Below, piece by piece: positions 39,054-47,695 of a stretch of DNA of 64,000 bases. A model generated the notes under the pieces. That model saw only the letters and a list, made by a program, of their open reading frames with translations, was not told the DNA's origin and did not search any database. The DNA comes from Arthrobacter alpinus (GTDB lineage Bacteria > Actinomycetota > Actinomycetes > Actinomycetales > Micrococcaceae): contig NZ_FNTV01000001.1 in the NCBI RefSeq assembly GCF_900105965.1, positions 3,658,001-3,722,000 of the forward strand, given 5' to 3'. Both the position numbers and the translations under genes were made by a program. Numbering within the stretch: position 1 is the first letter of the stretch; every line of letters begins with the position of its first letter.

Positions 39054-39869
39054 CTAGGTGAGGCGGATCTGCCGGTTCATGTCCTTGTACAGGAGGTAGC
39101 GGAATTCGCCGGGGCCGCCGGCGTAGCAGGCCTGCGGGCAGAAGGCACGCAGCCACATGAAGTCGCCGGCTTCCACCTCAACCCAGTCGTTGTTGAGCAG
39201 GTACATGGCCTTGCCCTCCAGGACGTACAGGCCGTGCTCCATGACGTGGGTTTCGGGGAACGGGATGACACCGCCTGGCTGGAACGTGACGATGTTGACC
39301 TGCATGTCGTGCGCCAGGTCCGAGGAGTCCGTGAAGCGGGTGGTCTTCCAGGCGCCGTCGGTGTCAGGCATGGCAGTGGGCTCAACCTCGGCATCGCTGG
39401 TTACGAAGGACTTGGCCTCGTAGCCCTCGAGGCGCTCGTACGCCTTGCGGATCCACTGGAAGGAGACGATGTCGTCGGAGACGTTTTCCAGTCCCCACGT
39501 GGCGCCGGCGGCGAGGTAGGCGTAGCCGCCTTCTTCGAGTGCGTGCAATTCGCCGTCGAGGGTCAGGTTGACCTTTCCCTTGGTCACGAAGACCACGCCT
39601 TCAACGCCCGCCTCAAATTCGGCGATGGGAGCGCCGCCGCCCGGGGCGATCTCCACGATCAGCTGGGAGAACGTGGTGGCGAAACCTGAGATGGGTCGGG
39701 CCAGGATCCAAGAGCGGGACTTGGAGAAGCCCGGCAGAGTGCTGGTCACGATGTCGGTCATGACGCCCTTGGGGATGACCGTGTAGGCCTCCGTGACGAT
39801 GGCGCGTTCGGTGGTGAGGTGGGTCTGCGGCGGCAGGCCGCCCTTTGGGTAGAAATACTTCTCGGTCAT
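39054..39869 (-). CDS. allE: (S)-ureidoglycine aminohydrolase
   Basis: Bicupin manganese enzyme (271 aa; YlbA/UGlyAH family) that hydrolyses (S)-ureidoglycine, the product of allantoate amidohydrolase, to (S)-ureidoglycolate and ammonia. The N-terminal YFYPKGGLPPQTHLTTERAIVTEAYTVIPKGVMTDIVTS is highly typical. The first cupin has GVEGVVFVTKGKVNLTLDGE; the second has FPETHVMEHGLYVLEGKAMYLLNNDWVEVEAGDFMWLRAFCPQACYAGG, containing the metal ligands of the C-terminal cupin (Glu, His, His and Gln). It is the last of four genes (malic enzyme, malate synthase, DUF6986, this gene) separated by ten bases or less, which places glyoxylate production and use in one transcript. Confidence 0.93.
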   Translation of the reverse strand: MTEKYFYPKGGLPPQTHLTTERAIVTEAYTVIPKGVMTDIVTSTLPGFSKSRSWILARPISGFATTFSQLIVEIAPGGGAPIAEFEAGVEGVVFVTKGKVNLTLDGELHALEEGGYAYLAAGATWGLENVSDDIVSFQWIRKAYERLEGYEAKSFVTSDAEVEPTAMPDTDGAWKTTRFTDSSDLAHDMQVNIVTFQPGGVIPFPETHVMEHGLYVLEGKAMYLLNNDWVEVEAGDFMWLRAFCPQACYAGGPGEFRYLLYKDMNRQIRLT

Positions 39870-39879
39870 CTTTGACTCC

Positions 39880-41151
39880 TTACTTGGAAACGGTTTGTGC
39901 CAGCCGCGGGTGCGCCAAGGCGCTCAGCTGGGGAATATCGATGCCGGTCAGCGCGGCAACCTCGTCGGCGCCGACAGCGCCGCAGACCACTCCGCGCAGG
40001 ACGAAGTTGGCCAGGGCCCGTGCAGTTGCGGGCTCGTCCATGACGGCTCCCGGAGTCTGCTCCACGTAGTTGCGCAGGCGGGCTGCAGATACGGGAAGGC
40101 CGTCGCGGTAGAACGCATAGGCTGCGCTGAAGCGGCTGGGCAGCTGGGCGGCGTGCATATCCCAGCCCTGGTAGTAGCCGCGCTCCAAGGAACGGCGGAC
40201 CAGGCGACCGTGCAGCGCCCAAGCCGATTCAACGCCGTCGCCCATGGGGATGACGTTGGTGGAACCGTCGGAGAGGCGAATGCCCGTGCCGGCCACAGCC
40301 AATTGCATGACCTCCTTGGCGAAATCCGCCACGGGGTGTTCCATGGACTGGTATCCGGCTGAGATTTCCAGGGATGCGCTGTAGTCATAGGTGCCGTAAT
40401 GCAGCCCGCTGATGCGGCCCGGGATTTCATGGGCCAGGCGTGCCACCGGCGAGGTGCCGTCGTGGCTGAGGATGAGCTGCGGAGTTTCCACCTGCACCTC
40501 AAAGCGGAGCCGGCCGGCGGGGAGCCCGTGGATCTGCTCGAGGCGACTGACGGCAAAGTCCATCGCCCGCACCTGGTCAACAGTGGCGACCTTGGGCAGG
40601 GTCAGGATCAACCCGTCCGGCAGGCCGCCGGTCTCCGCCAGGGTGGAGACAAACAGATCCAGGGTCCGGATGCCGCGGGCGCGGGTGGGCGCCTCGAAGC
40701 ACTTGAAGCGGATGCCGATGAACGGCGGGGCCGTACCCTGTTCGACGGCGGTGTTCACGGCGCGTGCGGCGGTGATGGCTGCTGCGTCCTCCGCCTCGTC
40801 CCCGCGGTTTCCGTAGCCGTCCTCAAAGTCCAGGCGCAGGTCCTCGATGGGCTCGGCTGCCAACTTGGCGGCAACCCGGGGCGCCACGGCGGCCGCCAGT
40901 TCGTCATCCTGGCCCAACAGGGAACCCAGGCGTTCCAGGCCGCCATGGTCGTTGGCCAAGGCAAGTGCCTCGTTGCCCCAGTCGGCGGCGAGGGTTGGCG
41001 TGAACTTGTCCGCCGGCACGTAGACGGTGTGCACAGGCTGGCGACTGCCGTCGTCGCCCGGGTAGTTGCGTTCCAACAGCGTGTCGGTAGCGCTCAACGA
41101 ATCATCAATATGTGCCAGATCGGCGGCGGAAAGCGAAAGTTTTGCGGCCAT
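39880..41151 (-). CDS. DUF6986 CitE-like lyase
   Basis: A 423-residue protein of the DUF6986 family, related to HpcH/HpaI aldolases and CitE/malyl-CoA lyases. CitE-like features: DLRLDFEDGYGNRGDEAED (acidic metal site as in citrate lyase beta LEDAV), IGIRFKCFEAPTRARGIRTLDLF (substrate Arg), LPKVATVDQVRAMDFAVSRLEQIHG, and FEVQVETPQLIL (metal Glu). The C-terminus is an extra helical region. It overlaps malate synthase by four bases and is followed after ten bases by ureidoglycine aminohydrolase. The reaction is not established. The context suggests a lyase producing or using glyoxylate, and ureidoglycolate lyase is otherwise missing in the window. Confidence 0.85.
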   Translation of the reverse strand: MAAKLSLSAADLAHIDDSLSATDTLLERNYPGDDGSRQPVHTVYVPADKFTPTLAADWGNEALALANDHGGLERLGSLLGQDDELAAAVAPRVAAKLAAEPIEDLRLDFEDGYGNRGDEAEDAAAITAARAVNTAVEQGTAPPFIGIRFKCFEAPTRARGIRTLDLFVSTLAETGGLPDGLILTLPKVATVDQVRAMDFAVSRLEQIHGLPAGRLRFEVQVETPQLILSHDGTSPVARLAHEIPGRISGLHYGTYDYSASLEISAGYQSMEHPVADFAKEVMQLAVAGTGIRLSDGSTNVIPMGDGVESAWALHGRLVRRSLERGYYQGWDMHAAQLPSRFSAAYAFYRDGLPVSAARLRNYVEQTPGAVMDEPATARALANFVLRGVVCGAVGADEVAALTGIDIPQLSALAHPRLAQTVSK

Positions 41152-41153
41152 TT

Positions 41154-42761
41154 CTAGCCCACCAGTTCGTAGGCGGGGATGGTCAAGAAGTCCGTGTAGT
41201 CCTCCGACAGGCAGATGTCTGCGATCAGCTCGCTTGCCGGCTTGTAGTACTTGGCAAAGGCCTCCTCGCCAACTTCGCCGCGCAGCTTGGCTGTTTCCTG
41301 GTCAAGGATTGTCTCCACGAGTTCCCGTGTGACGATGTTGCCGGTGTCGGCCAGCTTGACCTGGTTGCGGATCTGCTGCCACACCTGGGAGCGGGAGATC
41401 TCTGCCGTGGCGGCATCTTCCATGAGGTTGTGGATGGCGACGGCGCCGTTGCCGGAAATCCAGACGGCCGTATAAGCGACGGCGACGTAGAGGTTCAGGT
41501 GCAGGCCTGCCTCGGTGGCATCGCCTTCGGCGGAGGCAACGTCCAGCAACTGCTCGGCCGTGACGCTGACCTCGGTGCGCTGCTTGTCGAGCTGGTTGGG
41601 GCGCTCGCCGAGAACGGCGTCGAAGACTTCCTGGCAGATCGGGACCAGGTCCGGGTGGGCAACCCAGGAACCGTCAAAACCGTCATTGGCTTCGCGGGTC
41701 TTGTCATTGCGGACCTTTTCAAAGGCGGCCGCGGTGACTTCCGGTTCCTTGCGGTTCGGGATGACTGCAGCCATGCCGCCCATGGCGAAGGCGCCGCGGT
41801 GGTGACAGGTCTTGACCAGCAGTTCGGTGTAGGCGCGCATGAACGGTGCCGTCATGGCCACCTGGGCGCGGTCCGGCAAGGTGAAGGCGCTGCCTGCGTC
41901 ACGGAAGTACTTGATGATGCTGAACAGGTAGTCCCAGCGTCCCGCGTTCAGTCCCGAGGCGTGATCGCGCAGCTCGTAGAGGATCTCGTCCATTTCAAAG
42001 GCGGCCGGAATGGTTTCGATCAGCACAGTGGCGCGGATGGTTCCCTGCGGGATGGCGAGGTAGTCCTGGGCGAAGACAAAGATGTCATTCCACAGGCGGG
42101 CCTCGAGGTGGCTTTCCATCTTCGGAAGGTAGTAGTACGGGCCGTGGCCGTTGGCGAGCAGTGCCTTGGCCGTGTGGAAAAAGTGCAGTCCGAAGTCCAC
42201 GAGCGCACCCGAGGTGGGTTCGCCGTCGACCACAATGTGGCGTTCCTCCAGGTGCCAGCCACGGGGGCGGGTAACCGCTACGGCCAGGGGAGCGTCAGTG
42301 CGGAGGCGGTACTCCTTCCCCTCCGGGGAGGTGTAGCTGAGGGTGCCAAGGGCGGCGTCGCGCAGGTTCAAAACGGCGTCGACAACGTTCCCCCACAGGG
42401 GAGTGCTGGCGTCTTCAAGGTCGGCAAGCCACACCTTCGCGCCGGAGTTGAGTGCGTTGATGGCCATCTTGGCTGGTGAGGCAGGCCCCGTCATTTCGAC
42501 GCGGCGATCGGTCAGGGCTGCCGGAGCCGGGGCAACCTTCCAGTCGCCCTCGCGGACGCTGAAGGTTTCCGGCAGGAAGTCCAGCTTCCCGGTTTCTGCG
42601 ACCTTGGTTCGCTTCACGCCGCGGGCTTCCAGCAGTTCGGTGCGGACCGGGTTGAAGCGGCGGTTAAGTTCCGCAACGAAGGCAAGCGCCTCGTCGGTGA
42701 GGATTTCCGCGGCACGGGGGATGGGGGTGGGATCGGTGACGGTGACGGATTGTGCACTCAT
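41154..42761 (-). CDS. aceB: Malate synthase A
   Basis: Condenses glyoxylate and acetyl-CoA to malate (535 aa, the malate synthase A length). Core motifs: [26 protein letters not shown] (metal Asp/Glu region), [15 protein letters not shown] (catalytic Arg), [56 protein letters not shown] (signature, metal Glu and Asp), [14 protein letters not shown], and [12 protein letters not shown] (catalytic Asp nearby). It overlaps malic enzyme by four bases upstream and DUF6986 by one codon downstream. Together with malic enzyme and pyruvate dehydrogenase it can run a cycle that oxidises glyoxylate. Confidence 0.96.
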   Translation of the reverse strand: MSAQSVTVTDPTPIPRAAEILTDEALAFVAELNRRFNPVRTELLEARGVKRTKVAETGKLDFLPETFSVREGDWKVAPAPAALTDRRVEMTGPASPAKMAINALNSGAKVWLADLEDASTPLWGNVVDAVLNLRDAALGTLSYTSPEGKEYRLRTDAPLAVAVTRPRGWHLEERHIVVDGEPTSGALVDFGLHFFHTAKALLANGHGPYYYLPKMESHLEARLWNDIFVFAQDYLAIPQGTIRATVLIETIPAAFEMDEILYELRDHASGLNAGRWDYLFSIIKYFRDAGSAFTLPDRAQVAMTAPFMRAYTELLVKTCHHRGAFAMGGMAAVIPNRKEPEVTAAAFEKVRNDKTREANDGFDGSWVAHPDLVPICQEVFDAVLGERPNQLDKQRTEVSVTAEQLLDVASAEGDATEAGLHLNLYVAVAYTAVWISGNGAVAIHNLMEDAATAEISRSQVWQQIRNQVKLADTGNIVTRELVETILDQETAKLRGEVGEEAFAKYYKPASELIADICLSEDYTDFLTIPAYELVG

Positions 42762-44164
42762 GACTGAGTCCTTTCGGTGGTGTTGCTTGCAGCGGCGGAA
42801 GCGACTGCGGAAGCGACGTCGCCGGCCACGTGCGGGTCGAAAACGCTGGGGATGATGTAGCTGGCGTTCAGTTCGTCGTCAGAGACCCGGTTGGCAATGG
42901 CTTCGGCGGCTGCCACTAGCATATTGGGTGTGATGTCCGACACGCCCGCGTCCAGGAGTCCGCGGAAGAAGCCTGGGAAGGCCAACACGTTGTTGATCTG
43001 GTTGGGGAAGTCGCTGCGCCCGGTTGCGACGACGGCGGCGTGGCGGGCTGCGATGACCGGGTCGACCTCGGGGGTGGGGTTCGCCATGGCGAACACAATT
43101 GCCTTCTCGGCCATGGCGGCAATCTGCTCTTCACCCAAAACGTTGGGGCCGCTGACGCCGATGAAGACGTCGGCGTCGGTCATGGCCTCGTGCAGGGTTC
43201 CGTCGAAGTTGTCCGGGTTGGTGTTTTCGGCGAGCCATGCGCGGTGTTCATCGCTGTGGGTCTCGTTGCGGTGGACCGAGCCGCTGCGTCCGCAGGCCAC
43301 GATGTTGGTGGCGCCCTGGGCGATGAGCAGCTGGATGATGGCGTTTCCGGCGGCACCGACGCCAGCGACGACGATCTTGACGTCTGAGATCTTCTTCTCG
43401 ACAACCTTCAGGGCGTTGGCGAGGGCGGCCAGGGTCACGATGGCCGTGCCGTGTTGGTCGTCGTGGAAGACCGGGATGTCCAGTTCATCGCGAAGGCGCT
43501 TTTCAATTTCGAAGCAGCGAGGGGCGGCAATGTCTTCCAGGTTGATGCCACCGTAGACGGGGGCCATGGCCTTGGCGATCATGATGATTTCTTCCGTGTC
43601 CTGGGTGTCTAGGCAGACGGGCCAGGCGTCGACGTTGGCGAACTGCTTGAACAGTGCCGCCTTGCCTTCCATGACGGGCAGGGCCGCGGCCGGGCCAATG
43701 TTGCCCAGGCCCAGGACGGCCGAACCGTCGGTGAGCACGGCGATGGTGTTCCGCTTGACCGTGAGGTTGCGTGCGGCCTCGGGATCTTCGTAGATGGCCA
43801 TGCAGACGCGGGCGACGCCGGGAGTGTAGGCACGCGACAGGTCGTCACGGTTGCGCAGGGCCACCTTGGGGACCACCTCGAGCTTGCCGCCGAGGTGCAT
43901 CAGGAAGGTTCGGTCCGAAACGTGCTGGACTGTGACGCCGTCGAGCGCGTCAAGAGCAGCCTTGACACGGTCGGCGTGGTCGTCGTCAGTGGTGTTGGCG
44001 GTGATGTCAACGACTATGCGCTCGTGGTGGGACTCCGTGACGTCCAGGGCGGTGACCGAGGCTCCGGCCGCCGCGATGGCGGTTGCCAGTTCGCTGGTAA
44101 CGGTGAAGCTGGAAGGTGCGCTGACGCGCAGGGTGATTGAGTTGCCGGGACTGGGATTCGCCAT
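42758..44164 (-). CDS. NAD(P)-dependent malic enzyme with N-terminal ACT-like domain
   Basis: Oxidative decarboxylation of malate to pyruvate (468 aa). Residues 1-80 ([37 protein letters not shown]...) read as an ACT-type regulatory domain, often found on actinobacterial and Bacillus malic enzymes. The catalytic part has [10 protein letters not shown] (Tyr), [32 protein letters not shown] (catalytic Lys), [37 protein letters not shown] (metal Glu/Asp), and the nucleotide site [16 protein letters not shown]. It is the first gene of the operon with malate synthase, DUF6986 and ureidoglycine aminohydrolase, divergent from the IclR regulator. Confidence 0.95.
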   Translation of the reverse strand: MANPSPGNSITLRVSAPSSFTVTSELATAIAAAGASVTALDVTESHHERIVVDITANTTDDDHADRVKAALDALDGVTVQHVSDRTFLMHLGGKLEVVPKVALRNRDDLSRAYTPGVARVCMAIYEDPEAARNLTVKRNTIAVLTDGSAVLGLGNIGPAAALPVMEGKAALFKQFANVDAWPVCLDTQDTEEIIMIAKAMAPVYGGINLEDIAAPRCFEIEKRLRDELDIPVFHDDQHGTAIVTLAALANALKVVEKKISDVKIVVAGVGAAGNAIIQLLIAQGATNIVACGRSGSVHRNETHSDEHRAWLAENTNPDNFDGTLHEAMTDADVFIGVSGPNVLGEEQIAAMAEKAIVFAMANPTPEVDPVIAARHAAVVATGRSDFPNQINNVLAFPGFFRGLLDAGVSDITPNMLVAAAEAIANRVSDDELNASYIIPSVFDPHVAGDVASAVASAAASNTTERTQS

Positions 44165-44370
44165 TGAATTTCCTTCGCTTGGGCCCTTGGGGCTATCGAC
44201 ATGTACGAGATGTTTTCGTATTATGGATATTATTATCTATCTAGTGGAATTTCAAGCCCACGAGGAAGTTCACTTAATTGGCGTCGTCGTGAGGTAAGTT
44301 GAGTATGTGAAATATCCGTGTCACCATGCGGATAAATACTGGCACCGTCAAATACCTAGGAGTCGGACCC
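44165..44370. promoter_or_regulatory. Divergent malic enzyme / iclR control region with operator pair
   Basis: The region holds one TTYCRYNNNRYGRAA site with one mismatch at 44214-44228 and a second with two mismatches at 44235-44249; the centres (44221 and 44242) are exactly 21 bp apart, as in the other ureide promoters. No strong -35/-10 pair could be fixed for either direction. It is AT-rich compared with the surroundings. Autoregulation of iclR and control of the malate synthase operon are inferred. Confidence 0.55.
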
Positions 44371-45126
44371 ATGGCAGCAAAGGCGAGCGGCGGCGTACAG
44401 TCCGTGGAACGCGTTTTCGAACTGCTTGAACTCATCACCAATGCAGGTGGAAATGTGACGCTCAGCGAGCTGTCATCCTCGACCGATCTGCCCCTGCCCA
44501 CGATTCACCGTTTGCTGCGCACGCTTGTTTCGCTGGGATACATCCGCCAGCTCCCGAGTCGACGCTACGCACTGGGGCCGCGCCTGATCCGTCTCGGAGA
44601 AGGCGCCACGAAGCAGCTCGGTGCACTGGCGCAGCCGCAGCTGAAGTCGCTCGTGGACCAGTTGGGTGAAACGGCCAACATGGCTGTGCTCGATGACGAC
44701 ATGGTCATCTACATTGCGCAGGTACCGTCCCCGCACTCCATGCGCATGTTCACGGAGGTTGGCCGCCGGGCACACACCCATGACACCGGCGTGGGCAAGG
44801 CGCTGCTGGCACAGCTCGACGATGACGCCGTGCGCGGCATCATCGCGCGCCAAGGCATGCCCCGCCCCACCAACAAAAGCATTGGGACCATCGATGAGCT
44901 GCTGGCTGACCTGAAGCTCATCCGTGAGCGCGGCTATTCCATTGACGAGGAAGAGCAGGAATTGGGTGTGCGCTGCTTCGCCATGGCAGTGCCCAACTCA
45001 CCCACACCCACAGCCATCTCCGTCTCCGGCCCCGTGCAACGCGTGGATTTGGCCTTCTCCGAGCGCGCCATTCCGGTGCTGCGTCAGGCTGCCCAGGTGA
45101 TCTCAGCGGAACTCAACCGCAACTAG
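44371..45126 (+). CDS. IclR-family regulator, probable AllR-like controller of ureide genes
   Basis: DNA-binding regulator (251 aa). The winged helix at 1-75 is typical (SVERVFELLELITNAGGNVTLSELSSSTDLPLPTIHRLLRTLVSLGYIRQ, then RRYALGPRLIRLG). The effector domain follows (ANMAVLDDDMVIYIAQVPSPHSMRMFTEVGRRAHTHDTGVGKALLA, and RERGYSIDEEEQELGVRCFAMAVPNSP). ATG 44371 is chosen for its TAGGAG site and because IclR proteins start just before SVERVFELL. IclR-family AllR proteins control allantoin genes in E. coli, with glyoxylate or allantoin-derived effectors, and in Streptomyces. Its central place makes it the best candidate for the shared operator. Confidence 0.9.
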   Translation: MAAKASGGVQSVERVFELLELITNAGGNVTLSELSSSTDLPLPTIHRLLRTLVSLGYIRQLPSRRYALGPRLIRLGEGATKQLGALAQPQLKSLVDQLGETANMAVLDDDMVIYIAQVPSPHSMRMFTEVGRRAHTHDTGVGKALLAQLDDDAVRGIIARQGMPRPTNKSIGTIDELLADLKLIRERGYSIDEEEQELGVRCFAMAVPNSPTPTAISVSGPVQRVDLAFSERAIPVLRQAAQVISAELNRN

Positions 45127-45457
45127 TCTTTCCACAGAACGAGGAAAGCCCGGCCGCATTGCGCGGCCGGGCTTTCATCTTTTTGATCGAGCTGGTTAAT
45201 TCCCAGGCCACAGTGGCGTCATGATTTCCCGGCCGGGCACTCTCATTGAATAGGTGGTGTTGTTCCCGGCCCGGCCGCTTTGGCGGTTTTGGTGTTGTGG
45301 ACAGCATTGCGCCGCCCAGCTCTGCCGTTATCCTCTGACGACTGCAGAGTTGGACTTCGATTGGTGCAAGAAACGTGAGACCCTTCTGGCCCCCAATCGA
45401 AGGAAGGCTGGGCCGATGCTCGATCCCCCGATGCGGCGCCGGCTCAGCCTTCAACCT
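45127..45457. terminator. Intergenic stretch with terminator after iclR
   Basis: A 331-base stretch without a gene. A 13-bp GC-rich stem (45145-45157 with 45163-45175) followed by TCATCTTTTT ends the iclR transcript. The rest (45190-45457) contains repeated CCCGGCC(G) words but no promoter, frame or structure that I can support. Confidence 0.7.
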
Positions 45458-46360
45458 TCAGCGGGATGCGAGGTGTTCGAGTTCGTCTGGGAGCACCATT
45501 GCCAAGTCACCGTCCACGACGCCGGTGATGGGCTGGACCTGACCACCGTTCCACCAGTAGACATGCGGGCTCAGGGGGTGGGGCATGCCGTCGTGTTGGA
45601 CTCCGGTGACCCGGGTCATGAAGAGCAGGTCAGCAATTCCGGTTTCATCATTGATGACGTGCAGGTTCAGGGCCGTTGCGGCGGGGACTGTCATGAAGAC
45701 ACCAAGGGGTCCGGCTTTGAGCCCGAGGCTGTCAAGGAGTTCGGCGGGGAACGCCAACCAGGTGGCTTGGAACTCAGAATCGGACATGATGCCCAGGAAC
45801 GAGCCACCTTCCTCATCGGTGGCAGGCTGCGGTGTCCCGGATCCTTCAGCCAGCAGATTGGCCCGGGCAGCATCCCAGGCGCGGTCCTCGCCGGCGCGCT
45901 GGACATGGTCGTCCCTGAGGTAGTTGATGGTTTCTTCCCCGTCATAGGCCATCAAGAGGGGGAGTCCACCCACCCATTGGGTGTAGTTGTAGTGGAGCTC
46001 GGCCTGCTCCTGGGTGACCATGGTCGGGTCGATGATCTTGGCCCGGGTCCGGGCCAGCAGGTCCTCGGCGGGCATCGCATCGATGATGGATCCGGCGGCT
46101 TTGGCGGTCATCCGTGCGAAGTAGTCCTCGAGCATGGGCTTCCACTCCCGCTCCGGGGCGTTGGGAATTGTTCGTGCCACCGTCTCAAGCCCGTACATGC
46201 GCCCGTCGGAGGTGACTACGTGGTCATCGGCAACCTCGACTCCGTACCCCATGCTGGTGAGGACATCAACGCTGATCTGACGCATCTTCACACCCTGCTG
46301 CAGGGTTAGCTGTGGGAAGGTTGCGTCGAGTTCCTTGGGTTTCCTGCTGAAAAATGCCAT
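45458..46360 (-). CDS. Hypothetical protein
   Basis: A 300-residue soluble acidic protein; I do not recognise the family. The N-terminus (MAFFSRKPKELDATFPQLTLQQGVKMRQISVDVLTSMGYGVEVADDHVVTSDGRMYGLETVARTI) resembles proteins that load an effector-like domain after a short basic start; the middle is helical with conserved-looking aromatic positions (YNYTQWVGGLPLLMAYDGEETINYLRDDHVQ), and the C-terminal half is strand-rich (ALNLHVINDETGIADLLFMTRV...WWNGGQVQPITGVVDGDLAMVLPDEL). AAGGAAAGAACAAC precedes ATG 46360. It lies head-to-tail with another unassigned gene (46471-47511), perhaps as a pair. Confidence 0.65.
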   Translation of the reverse strand: MAFFSRKPKELDATFPQLTLQQGVKMRQISVDVLTSMGYGVEVADDHVVTSDGRMYGLETVARTIPNAPEREWKPMLEDYFARMTAKAAGSIIDAMPAEDLLARTRAKIIDPTMVTQEQAELHYNYTQWVGGLPLLMAYDGEETINYLRDDHVQRAGEDRAWDAARANLLAEGSGTPQPATDEEGGSFLGIMSDSEFQATWLAFPAELLDSLGLKAGPLGVFMTVPAATALNLHVINDETGIADLLFMTRVTGVQHDGMPHPLSPHVYWWNGGQVQPITGVVDGDLAMVLPDELEHLASR

Positions 46361-46470
46361 GTTGTTCTTTCCTTGCTTTCTCTAGTGAATTGCTGTGGTC
46401 AGCGGGTGTATGGGCTGGCGAGTTCCCGGGGGATCCAAGGCTGGGACGGATCCGGCAGCAGGGCTGCGAG

Positions 46471-47511
46471 CTAGTCCCGGTCTACCGGCTGCTCCGCCAG
46501 GACATGGAACAAACGGTCACCATGCATCTCACGGTGTCCGGTCAGGTGCGGGGAAACGATGCTGATCTGGTCCGGGCCGAACCACGTCCAAGACTGCGGA
46601 TACGGAACAAGCCCTATCCATTCACCTCCGTCAATCGGCCACGTCTCCTTTTCCTGCCCTGGCGACCATTTGTAAGATCGGGTGCCCCATTCGTAGTTGC
46701 GCAGCACCTCCACCGAAGCAAAGAAACTCTTCGATTCCAGAGCAAAGGCGACGAAGAACCTTCGAAGCGCCTCCAGCCACCCCGGATTGGACAGGACAGC
46801 CCCGTCGAACCTCAAGGACGTCCGTCCGATAGGCCTGTTTTCCTTGGAACCAGACAGGACTCCAAAACCAACAGGATATTGGCAATCGAGATAGAGCGAA
46901 TGTGTTGGGTCGCTCCGCCACATGTCGGTGAATGCTTGATCGCCGTCTCGCTCCAGCTTGCCTTGCAGAGGCTCGTAGCTGCCGAAGCGTCGGGGCAGGG
47001 CCTCGGGCAGGTACTTTCTTGCCGCGGCGATGTAACTGCCAGGCAGATCCTCCGGCATTTTGCCTGTTTCCGTGTAGAAGTTGACTGTCACCAGCTCGGT
47101 CGCCCGGGACGCTTCGCGGGGCCGGGTGACGCGGCTGCCCTTGGCCTTGGGCCAGACTTCCCCGCTCTGCTCATCCAGCATCGCACCGGCGGCGGACTTG
47201 GCCAGTTTCCGGGCAAACTTCACGGCGTGCGGAATCGAGGTTTCCTCACTGCCCTCCACCAACACCTGATAAACCGCCTTGGCACCGATCACCGATGCCG
47301 TCACCTCCTCCGGAACATCCTCGAGCTCCACCTCAAAGGGACCGTCAATCGTGAAACAGTACGCGCGGCGCGCACCCCGCATCACCATCAACGAGTCGGC
47401 ATCACTGGAGGGCTCGCCGTCGACGTCGAGCCCGGCAGTGCTTCGCACCAGCGCCAGCAACTCGTCAAAGCCCAAAGGGGTCACGGCATAAACGGACAGA
47501 TCGTATGACAT
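46471..47511 (-). CDS. Hypothetical protein
   Basis: A 346-residue soluble protein that I cannot assign to a family. It opens with MSYDLSVYAVTPLGFDELLALVRSTAGLDVDG, a start seen in several actinobacterial proteins that resemble immunity or toxin-neighbour proteins; residues 40-70 continue as a small alpha/beta domain (SLMVMRGARRAYCFTIDGPFEVELEDVPEEV). The C-terminal half is rich in Trp (WRSDPTHSLYLDCQYPVGFGV; WPIDGGEWIGLVPYPQSWTWFGP). No signal peptide or membrane helix. The gene after it in the same direction is the other unassigned one, 110 bases away; an interaction is possible but unproven. Confidence 0.65.
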   Translation of the reverse strand: MSYDLSVYAVTPLGFDELLALVRSTAGLDVDGEPSSDADSLMVMRGARRAYCFTIDGPFEVELEDVPEEVTASVIGAKAVYQVLVEGSEETSIPHAVKFARKLAKSAAGAMLDEQSGEVWPKAKGSRVTRPREASRATELVTVNFYTETGKMPEDLPGSYIAAARKYLPEALPRRFGSYEPLQGKLERDGDQAFTDMWRSDPTHSLYLDCQYPVGFGVLSGSKENRPIGRTSLRFDGAVLSNPGWLEALRRFFVAFALESKSFFASVEVLRNYEWGTRSYKWSPGQEKETWPIDGGEWIGLVPYPQSWTWFGPDQISIVSPHLTGHREMHGDRLFHVLAEQPVDRD

Positions 47512-47614
47512 AGGAACACCCTCGCACAGCGGTTGCTACATGCGATGGTGATTCGGCTATGTGGCAGCCAGTTTCGTGGGCGTCCGAAGGGAACAGCAAC
47601 CACCCGTTAATTAG

Positions 47615-47680
47615 AAATGATCCGGATTCCGCCTTCGGAGGCCAGTATTCTGGGCTCGGAAAGCGGAATCGGGATCATTT
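47615..47680 (-). terminator. Nested palindrome after aceE
   Basis: Arms of 18 bases with one mismatch (47615-47632 and 47663-47680) enclose a CCAG-TATT-CTGG hairpin. It lies between the aceE stop and the start of the upstream-facing hypothetical gene, and is placed to end aceE transcription. Confidence 0.6.
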
Positions 47681-47695
47681 GTGTGGGTGTGGGGC

